Part shown: piece after piece, positions 31,351-41,145 of the stretch
Layout of the letters: each line of letters starts with the position of its first letter
Numbering within the stretch: the first letter of the stretch is position 1
NCBI RefSeq assembly: GCF_004361735.1
Contig: NZ_SNVV01000005.1
Span: forward strand, 124,001 to 188,000
Length of the DNA stretch: 64,000 nt
Source: Azoarcus indigens
GTDB lineage: Bacteria; Pseudomonadota; Gammaproteobacteria; Burkholderiales; Rhodocyclaceae
Direction: 5' to 3'
Position numbers and translations under genes: made by a program
Notes under the pieces: model-generated
Databases searched by the model: none
Seen by the model: the letters and a program-made list of their open reading frames with translations, nothing else
What the model was told of the DNA's origin: nothing

Positions 31351-34300
31351 ATGACCCCGACCCCTTCCCCTGTTCCAGCCTCCTTGCCCGAGGGCGACGC
31401 CGTCCAGCGGGTGGTCAAGGTCAGGCGCGACTACAACACCTGGGTCGCCAACGAAACGCTGGAGGACTACGCGCTGCGCTTCACCCCGCGCAGCTTCCGC
31501 AAGTGGACCGAGTTCCGCGTCGGCAACACCGCCTTCGGCGCCGCCTCCTTCCTGGTGCTGGAAGCGGTGGGCGCCACCATGCTGGTGGCCTATGGCTTCG
31601 TGAACACCTTCTGGGCGGTGCTGGCCATCGGCCTCATCATCTTCCTCACCGGCCTGCCCATCAGCCTCTACGCCGCCCGCCACGGTGTGGACATGGACCT
31701 GCTGACGCGCGGCTCCGGCTTCGGCTACATCGGCTCCACCATCACCTCGCTGGTCTACGCCTCCTTCACCTTCATCCTGTTCGCGCTGGAGGCGGCCATC
31801 ATGGCCTACGCGCTGGAGCTGGCGCTGGGCATACCGCCGGCCTGGGGCTACCTCATCTGCGCGCTGGTGGTGATCCCGCTGGTCACCCACGGCATCACCG
31901 CCATCAGCAAGCTGCAGACGCTGACCCAGCCGCTGTGGCTGTTCCTGCTCGCGCTGCCCTTCGTCTTCCTGCTGCGGGAAGACCCGCAGGCGCTGGCCGG
32001 GCTGTGGCAGTTCGCCGGCGAGAAAGGGCAGGGCGGCGTGTTCGACGTGCATCTCTTCGCCGGCGCGATGACGGTGGGCATTGCCCTCATCACCCAGATG
32101 GGCGAGCAGGCCGACTACCTGCGCTTCATGCCGGCGCGCACCGAGCAGAACCGCTGGCGCTGGCTGGCCGGCGTGGTGCTGGGCGGGCCGGGCTGGGTGC
32201 TGATCGGCGTGGTGAAGATGCTGGGCGGCGCGCTGCTGGCGTGGATGCTGCTGCGCGACGGCCTCAGCCCGGCCAAGGCGGTGGACCCCAACCAAATGTA
32301 CCTGCTGGGCTTCTCCCAGGTGTTCGACAGCGCCTTCTGGGCGGTGGCGGTGACGGCGCTGTTCGTCATCGTCTCCCAGCTCAAGATCAACGTCACCAAC
32401 GCCTACGCCGGCTCGCTGGCCTGGTCCAACTTCTTCTCCCGCCTCACCCACAGCCATCCGGGGCGGGTGGTGTGGGTGGTGTTCAACATCCTCATCGGCC
32501 TGCTGCTGATGGAGATGAACGTGTTCCAGGCGCTGGGCCAGGTGCTGGGGCTGTATTCCAACATCGCCATCTCCTGGATGGTGGCGGTGGTGGCGGACCT
32601 GGTGATCAACAAGCCGATGGGCTGGTCGCCGCCGGGCGTCGAGTTCAAGCGCAGCCACCTCTACGACATCAACCCGGTGGGCGTGGGGGCGATGCTGATC
32701 GCCTCGGTGCTGTCGGTGAGCACCTTCGTCGGCGTCTTCGGGGCGGACTGGCAACCCTTCGCGCCCTTCGTCGCGCTGGGGGTGGCGCTGGTCGTGTCGC
32801 CGCTGATCGCCTGGGCCACCAAAGGCCGCTACTACCTCGCCCGCGAGCCGGAGCGCATCGCCACCGCCGGCCGCGCCTGGGTGCCGACGCGCACCTGCTG
32901 CGTCTGCGGCCAGGCCTTCGAACCGGAGGACACCAGCCACTGCCCGGCCTACCAGGGCACCATCTGTTCGCTGTGCTGTTCGCTGGACGCCCGCTGCGGC
33001 GACCTGTGCAAGCCGCAGGCCCGGCTGTCGGCGCAGTGGAGCGGCTTCCTGCAACGGGTGCTGCCGCGGCGGGCAATGCCTTACGCGGATTCCGGCCTTG
33101 GCCACTACCTGCTGTTGATGCTGGGCGTCAGCGGCTTCCTGGTGCTCTTCCTCGGTACGCTGTACTACCACGAGGTGCTGGCGCTGGGCCCGGTGGTGGC
33201 CGACGGCGTGCTGAAGGGCGTGCTGCTGAAGACCTTCGCCGCGCTCTTCCTGGTGAGCGGCATCGGCGCCTGGTGGATGGTGCTGACGCACAAGAGCCGG
33301 CGGGTGGCGCAGGAAGAGTCCAACCGCCAGACGCGGCTGCTGATGCAGGAGATCGAATCCCACCGCCGCACCGACGAGCAGCTGCAGAACGCCCGCCGCG
33401 TCGCCGAGCAGGCCAACCAGGCCAAGAGCCGCTATGTCACCTCCATCAGCCACGAGCTGCGCACGCCGCTGAACAGCATCCTCGGCTACGCCCAGATCCT
33501 GGACGGCGACGAAGCCATTCCGCCGCACCGGCGCCAGGCGGTGAGCGTGATCAAGAAGAGCGGCGAGCACCTGCTGTCGCTGATCGAGGGCACGCTGGAC
33601 ATCGCCCGCATCGAGAGCGGCAAGTTCGCCCTCGACATGCGCGCGCTCGCCTTCCCTGGCTTCATCCGCCAGCTCGTCGGCATGTTCGAGCTGCAGGCGC
33701 GCAACAAGGGCCTGGCCTTCCGTTTCGACTGCACCGGCACGCTGCCGGAGGTGGTGCGGGCCGACGAGAAGCGGCTGCGCCAGATCCTGATCAACATCAT
33801 CGGCAACGCCATCAAGTTCACCCCGCGTGGCAGCGTGCGCCTGCACCTCACCTACCGTCGCGAGATGGCGCTGTTCGAGGTGGAAGACAGCGGCCCCGGT
33901 ATCGCCGCCGACGAACTCGCCCATGTGTTCGAGCCCTTCGCCCGCGGCAGCAGCGCCCGGGCCAACACCACCACCGGCACCGGCCTGGGCCTCACCATCA
34001 GCAAGATGCTCACCGACCTCATGGGCGGCGAACTGACGGTGGAAAGCCGTCCGGGCGAAGGCAGCACCTTCCGCGTGCGCCTGTTCCTGCCGCAGCTGCA
34101 CGACATCCAGGCCGCCGAGGCGCTGCCGCGCATCCAGCGCATCGGCTACAAGGGCGTGCGCCGGCGCATCCTCACGGTGGATAACGAGCGGGTGGACCGC
34201 GAGTTGCTCGTCAGCCTGCTGGAGCCGCTGGGCTTCGAGGTCGGCCAGGCCGGCTCGGGCGAAGACTGCCTGGAACTGCTGCCCGCCTTCCGCCCCCACC

Positions 34301-34794
34301 TGGTGTTCATGGACCTCGCCATGCCCGGCATAGACGGCTGGGAGACCATACGCCGGCTGCGCGCCGCCGGGCTGGACAGCATGCCGCTGGCGGTGATCTC
34401 CGCCAACGCCTTCGACAAGGGCCTGGACAACGACGCCGGCATCGCGCCGGAAGACTTCATCCTCAAGCCGATCCGGGTCGAGGAGCTGCTGGACTGGATA
34501 GGTCGCAAGCTGGGCCTGGAATGGGTGTGGGCGGATGCGCCGCAGGCCGCCACCGACCCCGCGCCCGCCGCCGGCGCGCCCACGCTGGTGCTGCCGCCGG
34601 CCGAGGCGCTGCAGGGGCTGGACGAGCTGATCGAGCTCGGCTACCTGCGCGGCATCCTCGCCCGCCTGGCCGAGATCGAGCGCGCCGACCCCGCCCATGC
34701 CGAGTTCGTTCGCGTGCAGCGCGAGCTCGCCCGCCAGTTCCAGTTCGACGCCATGCGCGAGATACTCCGCCAGACCGAAACCCCGCCATCATGA
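31351..34794 (+). CDS. NCS1 nucleobase permease fused to hybrid histidine kinase
   Basis: 1147 residues. Residues 15-505: about twelve membrane helices of an NCS1 (CodB-like cytosine/purine) transporter. Residues 516-553: Cys-rich segment with nine Cys and one His (C516, C517, C519, H530, C531, C539, C542, C543, C549, C553). Residues 585-650: two further helices. Then a coiled coil, a HisKA domain with phospho-His H701 (SISHELRTPLNS), a HATPase domain with N-box and GTGLGLTISK, and a C-terminal receiver with phospho-Asp D988 (VFMDLAMPG). It is presumably a transporter-like sensor of a nucleobase or related heterocycle. It overlaps the response regulator gene (ATGA). Confidence 0.9.
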   Translation: MTPTPSPVPASLPEGDAVQRVVKVRRDYNTWVANETLEDYALRFTPRSFRKWTEFRVGNTAFGAASFLVLEAVGATMLVAYGFVNTFWAVLAIGLIIFLTGLPISLYAARHGVDMDLLTRGSGFGYIGSTITSLVYASFTFILFALEAAIMAYALELALGIPPAWGYLICALVVIPLVTHGITAISKLQTLTQPLWLFLLALPFVFLLREDPQALAGLWQFAGEKGQGGVFDVHLFAGAMTVGIALITQMGEQADYLRFMPARTEQNRWRWLAGVVLGGPGWVLIGVVKMLGGALLAWMLLRDGLSPAKAVDPNQMYLLGFSQVFDSAFWAVAVTALFVIVSQLKINVTNAYAGSLAWSNFFSRLTHSHPGRVVWVVFNILIGLLLMEMNVFQALGQVLGLYSNIAISWMVAVVADLVINKPMGWSPPGVEFKRSHLYDINPVGVGAMLIASVLSVSTFVGVFGADWQPFAPFVALGVALVVSPLIAWATKGRYYLAREPERIATAGRAWVPTRTCCVCGQAFEPEDTSHCPAYQGTICSLCCSLDARCGDLCKPQARLSAQWSGFLQRVLPRRAMPYADSGLGHYLLLMLGVSGFLVLFLGTLYYHEVLALGPVVADGVLKGVLLKTFAALFLVSGIGAWWMVLTHKSRRVAQEESNRQTRLLMQEIESHRRTDEQLQNARRVAEQANQAKSRYVTSISHELRTPLNSILGYAQILDGDEAIPPHRRQAVSVIKKSGEHLLSLIEGTLDIARIESGKFALDMRALAFPGFIRQLVGMFELQARNKGLAFRFDCTGTLPEVVRADEKRLRQILINIIGNAIKFTPRGSVRLHLTYRREMALFEVEDSGPGIAADELAHVFEPFARGSSARANTTTGTGLGLTISKMLTDLMGGELTVESRPGEGSTFRVRLFLPQLHDIQAAEALPRIQRIGYKGVRRRILTVDNERVDRELLVSLLEPLGFEVGQAGSGEDCLELLPAFRPHLVFMDLAMPGIDGWETIRRLRAAGLDSMPLAVISANAFDKGLDNDAGIAPEDFILKPIRVEELLDWIGRKLGLEWVWADAPQAATDPAPAAGAPTLVLPPAEALQGLDELIELGYLRGILARLAEIERADPAHAEFVRVQRELARQFQFDAMREILRQTETPPS

Positions 34795-35756
34795 TGACGC
34801 CCATCGACCCCGCTGGCCTGCCCGCCGCCGCCGGCATCGTGCTGATCGTGGACGACGTGCCGGAGAACCTCTCCCTGCTGCACGACGCCCTGGACGAAGC
34901 CGGCTACACCGTGCTCGTCGCCACCAACGGCGAGAGCGCGCTCGCCCGCGCTCGCCAGAGCCTGCCCGACGTCATCCTGCTCGACGCGATGATGCCCGGC
35001 ATGGATGGCTTCGAGGTCGCGCGCCGGCTCAAGGCCGAGTTCGCCACCCGCGCCATTCCGCTGATCTTCATGACCGGCCTCACCGAGACCGAACACGTGG
35101 TGGCCGCCTTCGCCGCCGGCGGCGCCGACTACGTCACCAAGCCGATACGCCCGGCCGAGGTGCTGGCGCGCATCGCCGCCCATGTGCACAACGCCCGCGA
35201 GGTGAAACAGGCGCGCAGCGCGCTGGACGCCTTCGGCCAGGCCACCGTCGCCGTGCGCGCCGCCGACGGCAGGCTGGTGTGGCAGACGCCGCTGTCGCGC
35301 AAGCTCATCGCCGCCTGGTTCCCGCCCGCGTCCGGCGAGCCTGAGGAGCGCACGCCGCCGCGCCTGCTGGACTGGGTGCGCGCCGCCGTCGCCGCCCGCC
35401 GCGAGCGCCGTGAGGTGCCCGCCCTGGTCGCCAGCGACGGCCCGCGCCGCCTGCTCGCCTCTTTCCACGACCAGACCGGCGAAGAGGAATGGCTGGTGGT
35501 GCTGCGCGAGGAGAACGACGCCAGCGCCGCCGAAGCCCTGATCACCGCCTTCCGCCTCACCGCCAAGGAGGCGGAGGTGCTGTACTGGGTCACCCGCGGC
35601 AAGACCAACCGCGACATCGGCGACATCCTCGGCTCCAGCCCGCGCACGGTGCACAAGCACCTGGAGCATGTGTTCGAGAAGCTGGGCGTGGAGACCCGCA
35701 CCGCGGCGGCGTCGATGGCGATGGCCAAGCTGCGCGGGGCGGGCGAGGGCGGCTGA
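34791..35756 (+). CDS. LuxR-type response regulator paired with the permease-kinase
   Basis: 321 residues. Receiver domain (about 15-135) with phospho-Asp in VILLDAMMPGMDGFE and the switch Thr/Lys in FMTG and VTKP. A central linker domain of unknown type (about 145-245) follows, then a C-terminal LuxR helix-turn-helix (LTAKEAEVLYWVTRGKTNRD, SSPRTVHKHLEHVFEKLG). The ATGA overlap makes it the cognate output of the kinase at 31351. Targets are unknown; nearby candidates are the urt, ABC importer and urease genes. Confidence 0.88.
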   Translation: MMTPIDPAGLPAAAGIVLIVDDVPENLSLLHDALDEAGYTVLVATNGESALARARQSLPDVILLDAMMPGMDGFEVARRLKAEFATRAIPLIFMTGLTETEHVVAAFAAGGADYVTKPIRPAEVLARIAAHVHNAREVKQARSALDAFGQATVAVRAADGRLVWQTPLSRKLIAAWFPPASGEPEERTPPRLLDWVRAAVAARRERREVPALVASDGPRRLLASFHDQTGEEEWLVVLREENDASAAEALITAFRLTAKEAEVLYWVTRGKTNRDIGDILGSSPRTVHKHLEHVFEKLGVETRTAAASMAMAKLRGAGEGG

Positions 35757-35860
35757 GCGGCCCGGGCTTGAACATCAGCAAGCTGTTCGACAGGGTTTGT
35801 CGGGCCGGGCTGGAAGCGCGAGGCATGGAGTGCCCAGCCGCCAAGTGCTGAAGCGTCCGC

Positions 35861-36739
35861 TCAGCAGCGATTCCCGTTCATCCGGGTGAAGCCCATGCCG
35901 CCGCCTTCGCTGGTTCCCGGGCGGATGCAGATGGTGATGGCCATGGAGCGGGCGGCGCGGTCTATGTCCGGCGGGAAGGGCGAGAAGGGCACGGAGCGCT
36001 CCACCACCAACCGGATGAAGGCGATCTCCGCCGCCTGGTCGCCGGCGTTGAGGACGACGAAGCTCTGCAGCGAGCCGTCCGGGTTCAGCCGGAAGCGGAT
36101 GGCGGCGGGCTGGATGCCGGGGTCGCCTTTTTCGCGCTGGACGAAGCCGGCGCTCTGGTTGAGGCGGCGCAGCAGGCCGTTGAGATAGCTCTCCAGGCTG
36201 AAAGGATGGATGGGCGGCGCGTTGGGGCGGGCTTCCAGCAGGGCTTCCTCGCTGGCGTCGTCCCGCGCCATCTGCCGGCCCTGCTCGCGCGCCATTGCAC
36301 GGGCGCGCTGGGCGAGCGTCGGCTGCGGCTGGCGGGCGAGTTCGTCCAGGAAGTTGTTCATCTCGGCCTTTTCGGCCTCGGTCCAGGTCGGTTCCTCTTC
36401 CGGGGCAGTGATGGCCCGGGGGCTGGGCTGGGTCAGTCGCGGCTGCGGCCGGGCGGTGCTGGGCGGCGTCGTTCGCCTCGGCTGGGGGCGGGCGGCCGGA
36501 GCTGCGGGCCTGGCCGGAGGCGGCGGGGTGACGGCGGGCGCCGGCGTGGCCCGCGCTGCCGGTGGAGGCGGCAGCAGGCGCGCCTGAATGGAGGGCGCTG
36601 GCGAGGAGGCGGGTGGTTCCAGTACCGGGTCGGGGCTGGGCGCCAGGAACAGCAGCAGGTGCAGCGCGAGCGACAGCAGCAGCGCCAGCAGGGAGGTGCG
36701 TTGTTGTCGGTTCAGGCGCGCTCGGAACATCGTCCGCAT
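35861..36739 (-). CDS. TonB-like energy-transducer protein
   Basis: About 292 residues. N-terminal basic tail and one membrane helix (about 18-35), then a long Pro/Ala-rich spacer (about 40-125) typical of TonB periplasmic arms, an acidic helical part and a C-terminal globular domain (about 205-285: FRLNPDGSLQSFVVLNAG). The C-terminal domain resembles TonB but is divergent, and no ExbB/ExbD gene is adjacent. TTG 36757, ATG 36739 and ATG 36730 are all possible starts, none with a good ribosome site. Convergent with the response regulator gene. Confidence 0.7.
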   Translation of the reverse strand: MRTMFRARLNRQQRTSLLALLLSLALHLLLFLAPSPDPVLEPPASSPAPSIQARLLPPPPAARATPAPAVTPPPPARPAAPAARPQPRRTTPPSTARPQPRLTQPSPRAITAPEEEPTWTEAEKAEMNNFLDELARQPQPTLAQRARAMAREQGRQMARDDASEEALLEARPNAPPIHPFSLESYLNGLLRRLNQSAGFVQREKGDPGIQPAAIRFRLNPDGSLQSFVVLNAGDQAAEIAFIRLVVERSVPFSPFPPDIDRAARSMAITICIRPGTSEGGGMGFTRMNGNRC

Positions 36740-36825
36740 TCTAGCCGCGCTGCACAATGGGCGCTTTCTGGCTCCGGGGGCCGAGGGTGGGATAGGTCGC
36801 GGGCGTGGCGGGGCGGTATGGTTTG

Positions 36826-36911
36826 CTCCCTCCCCTCTTGCGGGGGAGGGCCGGGGAGAGGGGGCGCCCCATAGGGGCGCTGGCGCTTATCCGGGCGCCG
36901 TTCCCCCTCCC
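36826..36911. repeat. GC-rich intergenic repeat (REP-like)
   Basis: CTCCCTCCCC-TCTTGC-GGGGGAGG is followed by GGGGAGAGGGGG. An inner perfect hairpin GCGCCCC-ATA-GGGGCGC and CCCCCTCCC complete it. This purine/pyrimidine-stripe palindrome is of the kind scattered in intergenic spaces of many high-GC proteobacteria. Only one copy is seen here. Confidence 0.5.
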
Positions 36912-36957
36912 TTCCGGCGCGAAACGTATGGCGAGCAGCAGCGGCGGGAGGCCGCGC

Positions 36958-37623
36958 TCACTCCTGCCGCTGCGCTTCCTCCCGTGGCGTGCCGCCCACC
37001 AACGCCGGCAGCACATGCGGCCCGCCGTGCTTTTCGGCCAGGCGATGAGCGTCGGCGAGGTCGGGCAGGCGGTGGGCGATGCCGATGTGGCAGTCGATGC
37101 AGGTGCGTTCGCCGCTGGCGAGCGAGGTGGAGTGGGCGGTCTGGGCGCGCGGGCTCTGGCGGGTAAAGTCCATGGACTGGAAGTCGTGGCAGTTGCGGCA
37201 TTCCAGCGAGTTGTTGGCCTTGAGGCGGCGCCATTCGTTCATTGCCAGCGCCAGGCGCATGTTCTCGAACTTCTCCGGCGTGTCCACCGTGCCGAAGATC
37301 TTGCCCCACACCTCCTTGGAGGCCTGCATCTTGCGCGCGATCTTGGCCGTCCACCGGTGCGGCACGTGGCAGTCGGGGCAAGTGGCGCGCACGCCGCTGC
37401 GGTTGCTGAAGTGGATGGTGGGCTGCAGCTCGCGGTACACGTTGTCGTGCATCTCGTGGCAGCCGATGCAGAAGGCTTCGGTGTTGGTGGCTTCCAGGGC
37501 GGTGTTGAAGCCGCCCCAGAACAGCACGCCGCCGATGAAGCCGCCGACGGTGAGGAAGCCCAGGCTGTAGTGCACGCTGGGCCGGCGGATCACCCGCCAG
37601 TAGCGTTTCAGCAGTCGGATCAT
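36958..37623 (-). CDS. napC: NapC tetrahaem c-type cytochrome
   Basis: 221 residues. N-terminal membrane anchor (about 19-40) and four CXXCH haem sites (CIGCH, CPDCH, CRNCH, CIDCH), the NapC/NirT pattern. It takes electrons from quinol and passes them to NapAB in the periplasm. Last gene of napEDABC; starts 13 bases after napB ends. No napF, napG or napH is present, so this is the NapC-dependent route. Confidence 0.95.
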   Translation of the reverse strand: MIRLLKRYWRVIRRPSVHYSLGFLTVGGFIGGVLFWGGFNTALEATNTEAFCIGCHEMHDNVYRELQPTIHFSNRSGVRATCPDCHVPHRWTAKIARKMQASKEVWGKIFGTVDTPEKFENMRLALAMNEWRRLKANNSLECRNCHDFQSMDFTRQSPRAQTAHSTSLASGERTCIDCHIGIAHRLPDLADAHRLAEKHGGPHVLPALVGGTPREEAQRQE

Positions 37624-37636
37624 GGGCCGCGCCTCC

Positions 37637-38104
37637 TTATTCCCGGCCGGGCAGGGTGGAGGCGGAGCCGCCGCGACGCAGCATGGTCTCGACGTCGATG
37701 TAGCGGTTCTCCACCAGCGGCTTCACCGGCACCTGCGGCACGTGGCACTGCAGGCAGAAGTAGCGGCGCGGCGACAGTTCGGCGAGGAAGTTGCCGTCGC
37801 GGTCGGTGAAGTGGGAGACGCTGATCATCGGCGCCTGGCTCTGCTCGGTGCGGGTGCGGGCGTGGCACATCATGCAGCGGTTGGCGTTGCGGTCGGTCTG
37901 ATAGCCCTCGATCTTGTGCGGGATGATGGGCGGCTGCATGGCGTAGGCGCGCTGGCGGCGCACGTCGCTGTTGTCCGGGTTCTGCAGCGGTGGCGGGGCG
38001 TGCTCTTCCATGACCGGCACCGGACCGCGGGCGTTGTCGATGTGCTGGGCGAGGGCGGCGGTGGCACAGAGCGCCGCCAGCCCGACGGATATCAGGATGC
38101 GCAT
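37637..38104 (-). CDS. napB: NapB dihaem electron-transfer subunit
   Basis: 155 residues with a signal peptide (cleavage LAQ/HID). Two haem sites, CMMCH near residue 80 and CLQCH near 122, and the NapB motif APPMISVSH in the form APMISVSHF. It transfers electrons from NapC to NapA in the periplasm. Confidence 0.95.
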   Translation of the reverse strand: MRILISVGLAALCATAALAQHIDNARGPVPVMEEHAPPPLQNPDNSDVRRQRAYAMQPPIIPHKIEGYQTDRNANRCMMCHARTRTEQSQAPMISVSHFTDRDGNFLAELSPRRYFCLQCHVPQVPVKPLVENRYIDVETMLRRGGSASTLPGRE

Positions 38105-38117
38105 GGCGTGGGCCCTC

Positions 38118-40610
38118 CTAGACCTTGCGGATCTGGACCGCGCACTTCTTGAAGTCGGTCTGCAGCGAAATCGGACAGGTGGCGTCCAGCGTGACCTTGT
38201 TGATCAGCTGGCCGGCGTCGAACCAGGGCACGAAGATGAGGCCGGGCGGCGGTTTGTTGCGGCCGCGGGTTTCCACCCGGGTACGCATGGCGCCGCGGCG
38301 GGAACTGATCTCGATGTCGTCGCCGCGGCGCAGGCCGAGGCGGCGGGCGTCGTCCGGGTGCATGTAGCAGACGGCGTCGGGGAAGGCCCGGTAAAGCTCC
38401 GGCACCCGCCGCGTCATCGAGCCGGAGTGCCAGTGCTCCAGCACCCGGCCGGTGCACAGCCAGAAGGGATAGTCCTTGTCCGGCTCCTCGGCGGCGGGCT
38501 CGTAGGGCAGGGCGTAGATCACCGCTTTGCCGTCGGGCATGCCATAGAAGTTCACATCCTCGCCGGCCTTCACGTAGGGGTCGTAGCCTTCGCGGTAGCG
38601 CCAGCGCGTTTCCTTGCCGTCCACCACCGGCCAGCGCAGGCCGCGGGCCTGGTGGTAGGCATCGAAGGGGGCGAGGTCGTGGCCGTGGCCGCGGCCGAAG
38701 CGGGCGTATTCCTCGAACAGGCCTTTCTGCACGTAGAAGCCGAAGGCCTTGGCCTCGTCGTTGGCGTAGCCGGCCTCCACCTGGCTGGCGGGGAACTTGT
38801 CCACCTCGCCGTTGCGGAAGAGCACGTCGTAGAGGGTCTTGCCGCGGTAGTTGGGGGCCTTGTCCAGCAGCTCCGCCGGCCACACTTCCTCCATGCGGAA
38901 GCGCTTGGAGAACTCCATGATCTGCCAGAGATCGGAGCGCGCCTGGCCGGGGGCGGATACCAGCTGGTGCCAGAACTGGGTGCGGCGCTCGGCGTTGCCG
39001 TAGGCGCCTTCCTTCTCCACCCACATGGCGGTGGGCAGTACCAGGTCGGCGGCCACGGTGGTCACCGTGGGGTAGGCGTCGGAGACGACGATGAAGTTGT
39101 CCGGATTGCGGTAGCCGGGCCAGGCTTCCTCGACGATGTTGGGCGCCGCCTGCATGTTGTTGTTGCACATGACCCAGTAGGCGTTGAGCTTGCCGTCCTT
39201 GAGCATGCGGTTCTGCTGCACCGCGTGGTAGCCGGGTTTGTCCGGGATGGTGCCCGGCGGCAGCTTCCAGATGGTTTCGGCGGTTTCGCGGTGCTTGGGG
39301 TTGGTGACCACCATGTCCGCTGGCAGGCGGTGGGAGAAGGTGCCGACCTCGCGCGCGGTGCCACAGGCGGAGGGCTGGCCGGTGAGGGAGAAGGGGCCGT
39401 TGCCGGGGGCGGCGATCTTGCCGGTGAGCAGGTGCAGGTTGTAGAGCAGGTGGCTGCACCAGGTGCCGCGGGTGTGCTGGTTGAAGCCCATGGTGAACAG
39501 CGACATCACCGGCGTCTTCGGGTCGGCGTACAGCTGTGCCAACTGCTCCAGGCGCTGCCGGGGCACGCGGGAGAGTTCGGCCACGCTGTCCAGGTCGTAG
39601 CGCGAGACGAAGGCGGCGTATTCCTCGAAGGTGGCCGGTTTGCCGCCGCCGGGGTCGGCCACGTTGCGCGCCTTCTGCAGCGGGTTCTCCGGCCGCAGGC
39701 CGTAGCCGATGTCGGTGTTGCCCACCATGAAGCGGGCATGGCGGTCTACGAAGCCGCGATTCACCGCGCCGCTGCGGATGATGTGGTTGGCGATGTAATT
39801 CATGATCGCCAGGTCGGTCTGCGGGCGGAAGGTGAGGGTGAGGTCGGCGAGGTCGTAGCTGCGGTTCTCATACACCGACAGCGTTACCACCCGCGACTGC
39901 GGCGAGGACAGCCGGCGGTCAGTGATGCGGCTCCACAGGATGGGGTGCATCTCCGCCATGTTGGCCCCCCACAGCACGAAAACCTGGCCGTTCTCGATGT
40001 CGTCGTAACAGCCCATCGGCTCGTCCATGCCGAAGGTGCGCATGAAGCCGGCCACCGCCGAGGCCATGCAATGGCGGGCGTTGGGGTCGATGTTGTTGGA
40101 GCGGAAGCCGGCCTTGAGCAGCTTGGCGGCGGCATAGCCCTCCCAGATCGTCCATTGGCCGGAGCCGAACATGCCGACGCTGGTCGGCCCCTTGTCGCGC
40201 AGGGCCTTCTTGAACTGCTCGGCCATGACGTCGAAGGCGCGATCCCAGCTCACCGGTTGCAGCTCGCCGTTCTTGTCGTACTTGCCGTCCTTCATGCGCA
40301 GCAGCGGCTCGGTGAGGCGGTCGGCGCCGTACATGATCTTGGACAGGAAGTAGCCCTTGACGCAGTTGATGCCGCGATTCACCTCGGCGTTGATGTCGCC
40401 GTGGGTGGCCACCACCTTGCCGTCGCGCACCGCCACGTTCACGCCGCAACCCACGCCGCAGAACCGACAGGGCGCCTTGCTCCACTGCAGCTTGGTCAGC
40501 GCCGCGTCGGTCACGATGTTGGCCGCGCCCGCGGTGGCCGGAATGCCGGCAGCGGTGGCGGTGCTCAGCGCGGCGGACTGCTTAAAGAACTCGCGTCGAG
40601 TCAGCTTCAT
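38118..40610 (-). CDS. napA: NapA periplasmic nitrate reductase catalytic subunit
   Basis: 830 residues, the normal NapA size. Twin-arginine signal TRREFFKQ. 4Fe-4S site [10 protein letters not shown] with the fourth Cys in [10 protein letters not shown]. Mo-bis-MGD ligand Cys in [18 protein letters not shown]. It reduces nitrate to nitrite. ATG 40610 follows GGAGATCTCAG; the gene overlaps napD by 29 bases, coupling the two. Used in aerobic redox balancing or denitrification. Confidence 0.97.
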   Translation of the reverse strand: MKLTRREFFKQSAALSTATAAGIPATAGAANIVTDAALTKLQWSKAPCRFCGVGCGVNVAVRDGKVVATHGDINAEVNRGINCVKGYFLSKIMYGADRLTEPLLRMKDGKYDKNGELQPVSWDRAFDVMAEQFKKALRDKGPTSVGMFGSGQWTIWEGYAAAKLLKAGFRSNNIDPNARHCMASAVAGFMRTFGMDEPMGCYDDIENGQVFVLWGANMAEMHPILWSRITDRRLSSPQSRVVTLSVYENRSYDLADLTLTFRPQTDLAIMNYIANHIIRSGAVNRGFVDRHARFMVGNTDIGYGLRPENPLQKARNVADPGGGKPATFEEYAAFVSRYDLDSVAELSRVPRQRLEQLAQLYADPKTPVMSLFTMGFNQHTRGTWCSHLLYNLHLLTGKIAAPGNGPFSLTGQPSACGTAREVGTFSHRLPADMVVTNPKHRETAETIWKLPPGTIPDKPGYHAVQQNRMLKDGKLNAYWVMCNNNMQAAPNIVEEAWPGYRNPDNFIVVSDAYPTVTTVAADLVLPTAMWVEKEGAYGNAERRTQFWHQLVSAPGQARSDLWQIMEFSKRFRMEEVWPAELLDKAPNYRGKTLYDVLFRNGEVDKFPASQVEAGYANDEAKAFGFYVQKGLFEEYARFGRGHGHDLAPFDAYHQARGLRWPVVDGKETRWRYREGYDPYVKAGEDVNFYGMPDGKAVIYALPYEPAAEEPDKDYPFWLCTGRVLEHWHSGSMTRRVPELYRAFPDAVCYMHPDDARRLGLRRGDDIEISSRRGAMRTRVETRGRNKPPPGLIFVPWFDAGQLINKVTLDATCPISLQTDFKKCAVQIRKV

Positions 40611-40887
40611 CTGAGATCTCCTCTTCCATGGCGCTGCGGCTTTCGGCGTGCTGGTAGACCAGCGCGACGTTGGCCACGCCGGGCAGTTCGCGGATGGCGG
40701 CGAGCAGGGCGAGCATGGCGTCGGCGCCCTCGCTCTCGCAGACGACGACCAGCTTGCCGCCCTCGCCCTGGGCGCAGACCTCGGCGTTGGGCATGGCGGC
40801 GACCTGGCGGCTGACGGTGGCGGCATGCTCCGGGCGCACCTGCACCAGGATGCCGGCGATGTGGATTTCCTCGTGGACTTCTTCCAT
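40582..40887 (-). CDS. napD: NapD chaperone for NapA
   Basis: 101 residues. Ferredoxin-like NapD fold with [17 protein letters not shown] at the start and [10 protein letters not shown] in the middle. It binds the NapA twin-arginine signal and holds back export until the cofactor is inserted. The acidic tail is encoded in the 29-base overlap with napA. Confidence 0.9.
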   Translation of the reverse strand: MEEVHEEIHIAGILVQVRPEHAATVSRQVAAMPNAEVCAQGEGGKLVVVCESEGADAMLALLAAIRELPGVANVALVYQHAESRSAMEEEISDEADSTRVL

Positions 40888-40983
40888 GGCGAACCTCTGC
40901 GGGTTGCTTCCGATGGCGGATACGCCGCCGGGGGTGTGGCTGGCTGCTATGCGCTTGGGGAGCGCGGGCGGTGGAGGCCGGTC

Positions 40984-41145
40984 TCAGTGCGTCGGCAGGT
41001 GCCCGCTCAGCAGCTGGTAGAACCACACGACGAAGCCGTAACTGGCAACCAGCAGCACTGCCAGTACCGGCGCCATGACGAAGGCGAGGAAGAGGAAGGA
41101 GCGCTGCTCTTCCTGGTGGGTGGAAGGGGGCTCGGGCTGGGTCAT
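40984..41145 (-). CDS. napE: NapE small membrane protein
   Basis: 53 residues with one long membrane helix (about residues 18-45), matching NapE in size and position at the head of the nap operon. ATG 41145 has GGAG six bases upstream; ATG 41151 is less well placed. Its function is not settled in any organism. Confidence 0.82.
   Translation of the reverse strand: MTQPEPPSTHQEEQRSFLFLAFVMAPVLAVLLVASYGFVVWFYQLLSGHLPTH

Noticed and set aside
29419-34698. A 1759-codon open frame on the minus strand
   Set aside because: Composition is His/Gln/Arg/Gly-rich low complexity with no domain. It lies antisense to the clear lapE and permease-kinase genes; typical GC-rich shadow frame.
37971-40814. 947-codon plus-strand frame opposite napA
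   Set aside because: Antisense shadow of napA; Val/Gly/His-rich with no domain.
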